Assembly: GCF_003173595.1 (NCBI RefSeq)
Contig: NZ_QGNZ01000002.1
Coordinates: 1 to 64,000, forward strand
Origin: Pedobacter yonginensis
Lineage (GTDB): Bacteria; Bacteroidota; Bacteroidia; Sphingobacteriales; Sphingobacteriaceae
Direction: 5' to 3'
Length of the DNA stretch: 64,000 nt
Shown here one piece after another: positions 63,315 through 64,000 of the stretch. The notes below the pieces were generated by a model, which was not told the origin of the DNA, did not search any database, and was given only the letters and a program-made list of their open reading frames with translations. The translations under genes and the position numbers were made by a program. Numbering within the stretch: the first letter of the stretch is position 1; each line of letters starts with the position of its first letter.

Positions 63315-64000
63315 TTAATCTTTGGTAAGTTCGCCGCGAAGCGACTCTTCCATTAACTGACGATTTTCTTCATGACTTAAACCTAAACCCATTACAAACA
63401 TGAGCTTCGTTACCGTTGCTTCGAAAGTAAGATCGTAACCACTTAAAACGCCCATTTTTTGCAACTCTCTGCTGGTTTCGTAACGCCCTAGCTGAACTGA
63501 ACCTTTTTTACATTGAGAAATATCGATAATAATTTTACCGTTAAGTATGGCTTGCCTCAAACTATCTAAAAACCATTGTGCAGTGGTGGTATTGCCAGAG
63601 CCAAAGGTTTCTAATATAATGGCATCCACTTTTGAATCGGTTATGGCCTGAACGGCTTGTGGTGTAATACCCGGATATAATTTGAGCACCCCGATGTTGG
63701 AATTGAAATTGGTGTGGATGGTTAACTTGCCAACACTTGGTTTAAGGATATAATTGCGATGAAACTGAAGATGAACCCCAGCTTCAGCCAAAACCGGATA
63801 ATTTGGAGAACGGAAAGCTTCAAATTTTTCGCTATTGTATTTAATTGAGCGGTTACCCCTAAACAATTGCGCATCAAAATAAATGCACACTTCTGGAAAC
63901 AAAGCCTTACCGTCTTCTTTCGTTGCGGCAATTTCCAAAGCTGTAATTAAATTTTCCTTTGCATCGGTTCTAATTTCACCAATGGGCAATTGTGATCCTG
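63315..64000 (-). CDS. Type I L-asparaginase, 3' part (cut by window edge)
   Basis: The C-terminal 228 residues of an asparaginase that continues past position 64000; no start is in the window. GSQLPIGEIRTDAKEN opens the visible part, ILETFGSGNTTT near residue 130 and KGSVQLGRYETSRELQKMGV follow, all typical of cytosolic AnsA-type enzymes. It hydrolyses asparagine to aspartate and ammonia. The extreme 3' end overlaps a broken frame on the other strand. Confidence 0.88.
   Translation of the reverse strand, partial: GSQLPIGEIRTDAKENLITALEIAATKEDGKALFPEVCIYFDAQLFRGNRSIKYNSEKFEAFRSPNYPVLAEAGVHLQFHRNYILKPSVGKLTIHTNFNSNIGVLKLYPGITPQAVQAITDSKVDAIILETFGSGNTTTAQWFLDSLRQAILNGKIIIDISQCKKGSVQLGRYETSRELQKMGVLSGYDLTFEATVTKLMFVMGLGLSHEENRQLMEESLRGELTKD

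Noticed and set aside
1..64000. tRNA, rRNA, integrase, transposase or phage genes
   Set aside because: None was recognised on either strand; the window is apparently free of mobile elements.

Overview
The window looks like chromosome of a Bacteroidota bacterium of the Sphingobacteriaceae, most like Pedobacter. The evidence is low GC, promoters of the Bacteroidota type (TTG, about 19 bp, TAnnTTTG), few Shine-Dalgarno sites, and family-typical genes (BT_3928-like DoxX protein next to DUF1599, folP-cdaA, CCC-motif and YARHG proteins, CruF/CrtD/CrtW carotenoid genes, bacillithiol enzymes). I see no integrase, transposase, phage gene, CRISPR array, tRNA or rRNA gene. It reads as core chromosome.

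Layout. 1-616: three strong tandem promoters fire leftward out of the window, probably into an rRNA operon, followed by an intergenic repeat. 617-6158: CoA-binding, DinB and FAD genes, then a LemA/TPM set, an unknown gene and a Nudix hydrolase. 6312-7936: dnaA with its promoter and DnaA boxes, a candidate replication origin. 7937-11901: a methylmalonyl-CoA mutase catalytic subunit without B12 domain, an IscA/SufA protein, and an FtsX-type permease. 12053-19481: a UDP-sugar operon (ugd, UDP-xylose synthase, galE, unknown, PHP phosphatase), then waaA, gntK and hemH. 19640-24169: a probable xanthophyll operon (phosphoribosyltransferase, acyltransferase, CruG/CrtQ-like glycosyltransferase, CruF, ispH, CrtW-like ketolase). 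A CrtD-like desaturase lies apart at 29793. 24298-31268: a beta-helix 'head GIN' protein, rlmD, a heptanucleotide repeat array, DoxX and an M28 peptidase. 31379-37364: thioesterase, then a compact aroK-DinB-permease-BT_3928-DUF1599 operon diverging from folP-cdaA. 37451-46400: bacilliredoxin, a five-gene envelope operon, GH3, lptB, recJ, a metallo-hydrolase and YceI. 46686-54327: gcvP, a lipoprotein, EamA transporter, pdxJ, a GT39 glycosyltransferase, GtrA and a newly read 40-residue membrane protein. 54392-55253: a two-gene unknown module with a HEPN-like member. 55374-64000: DUF6370, TerC, polyprenyl synthase, alpha/beta hydrolase, two unknown membrane proteins, YpdA, a CstB-like persulfide dioxygenase-rhodanese, a second heptanucleotide array and the C-terminal part of an asparaginase.

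How they work together. Three themes cross the window. Envelope polysaccharide and LPS: UDP-GlcA, UDP-Xyl and UDP-Gal supply, WaaA, LptB, GT39/GtrA. Carotenoids: IspH supplies isoprenoid precursors and CruF, CrtD and CrtW together fit a flexixanthin-type ketocarotenoid, perhaps glycosylated and acylated. Low-molecular-weight thiol metabolism: bacilliredoxin, YpdA and the adjacent CstB-like enzyme fit bacillithiol and persulfide handling. Several operons use stop-start junctions of -1 to +1 nt built on TAA, which suggests translational coupling by reinitiation.
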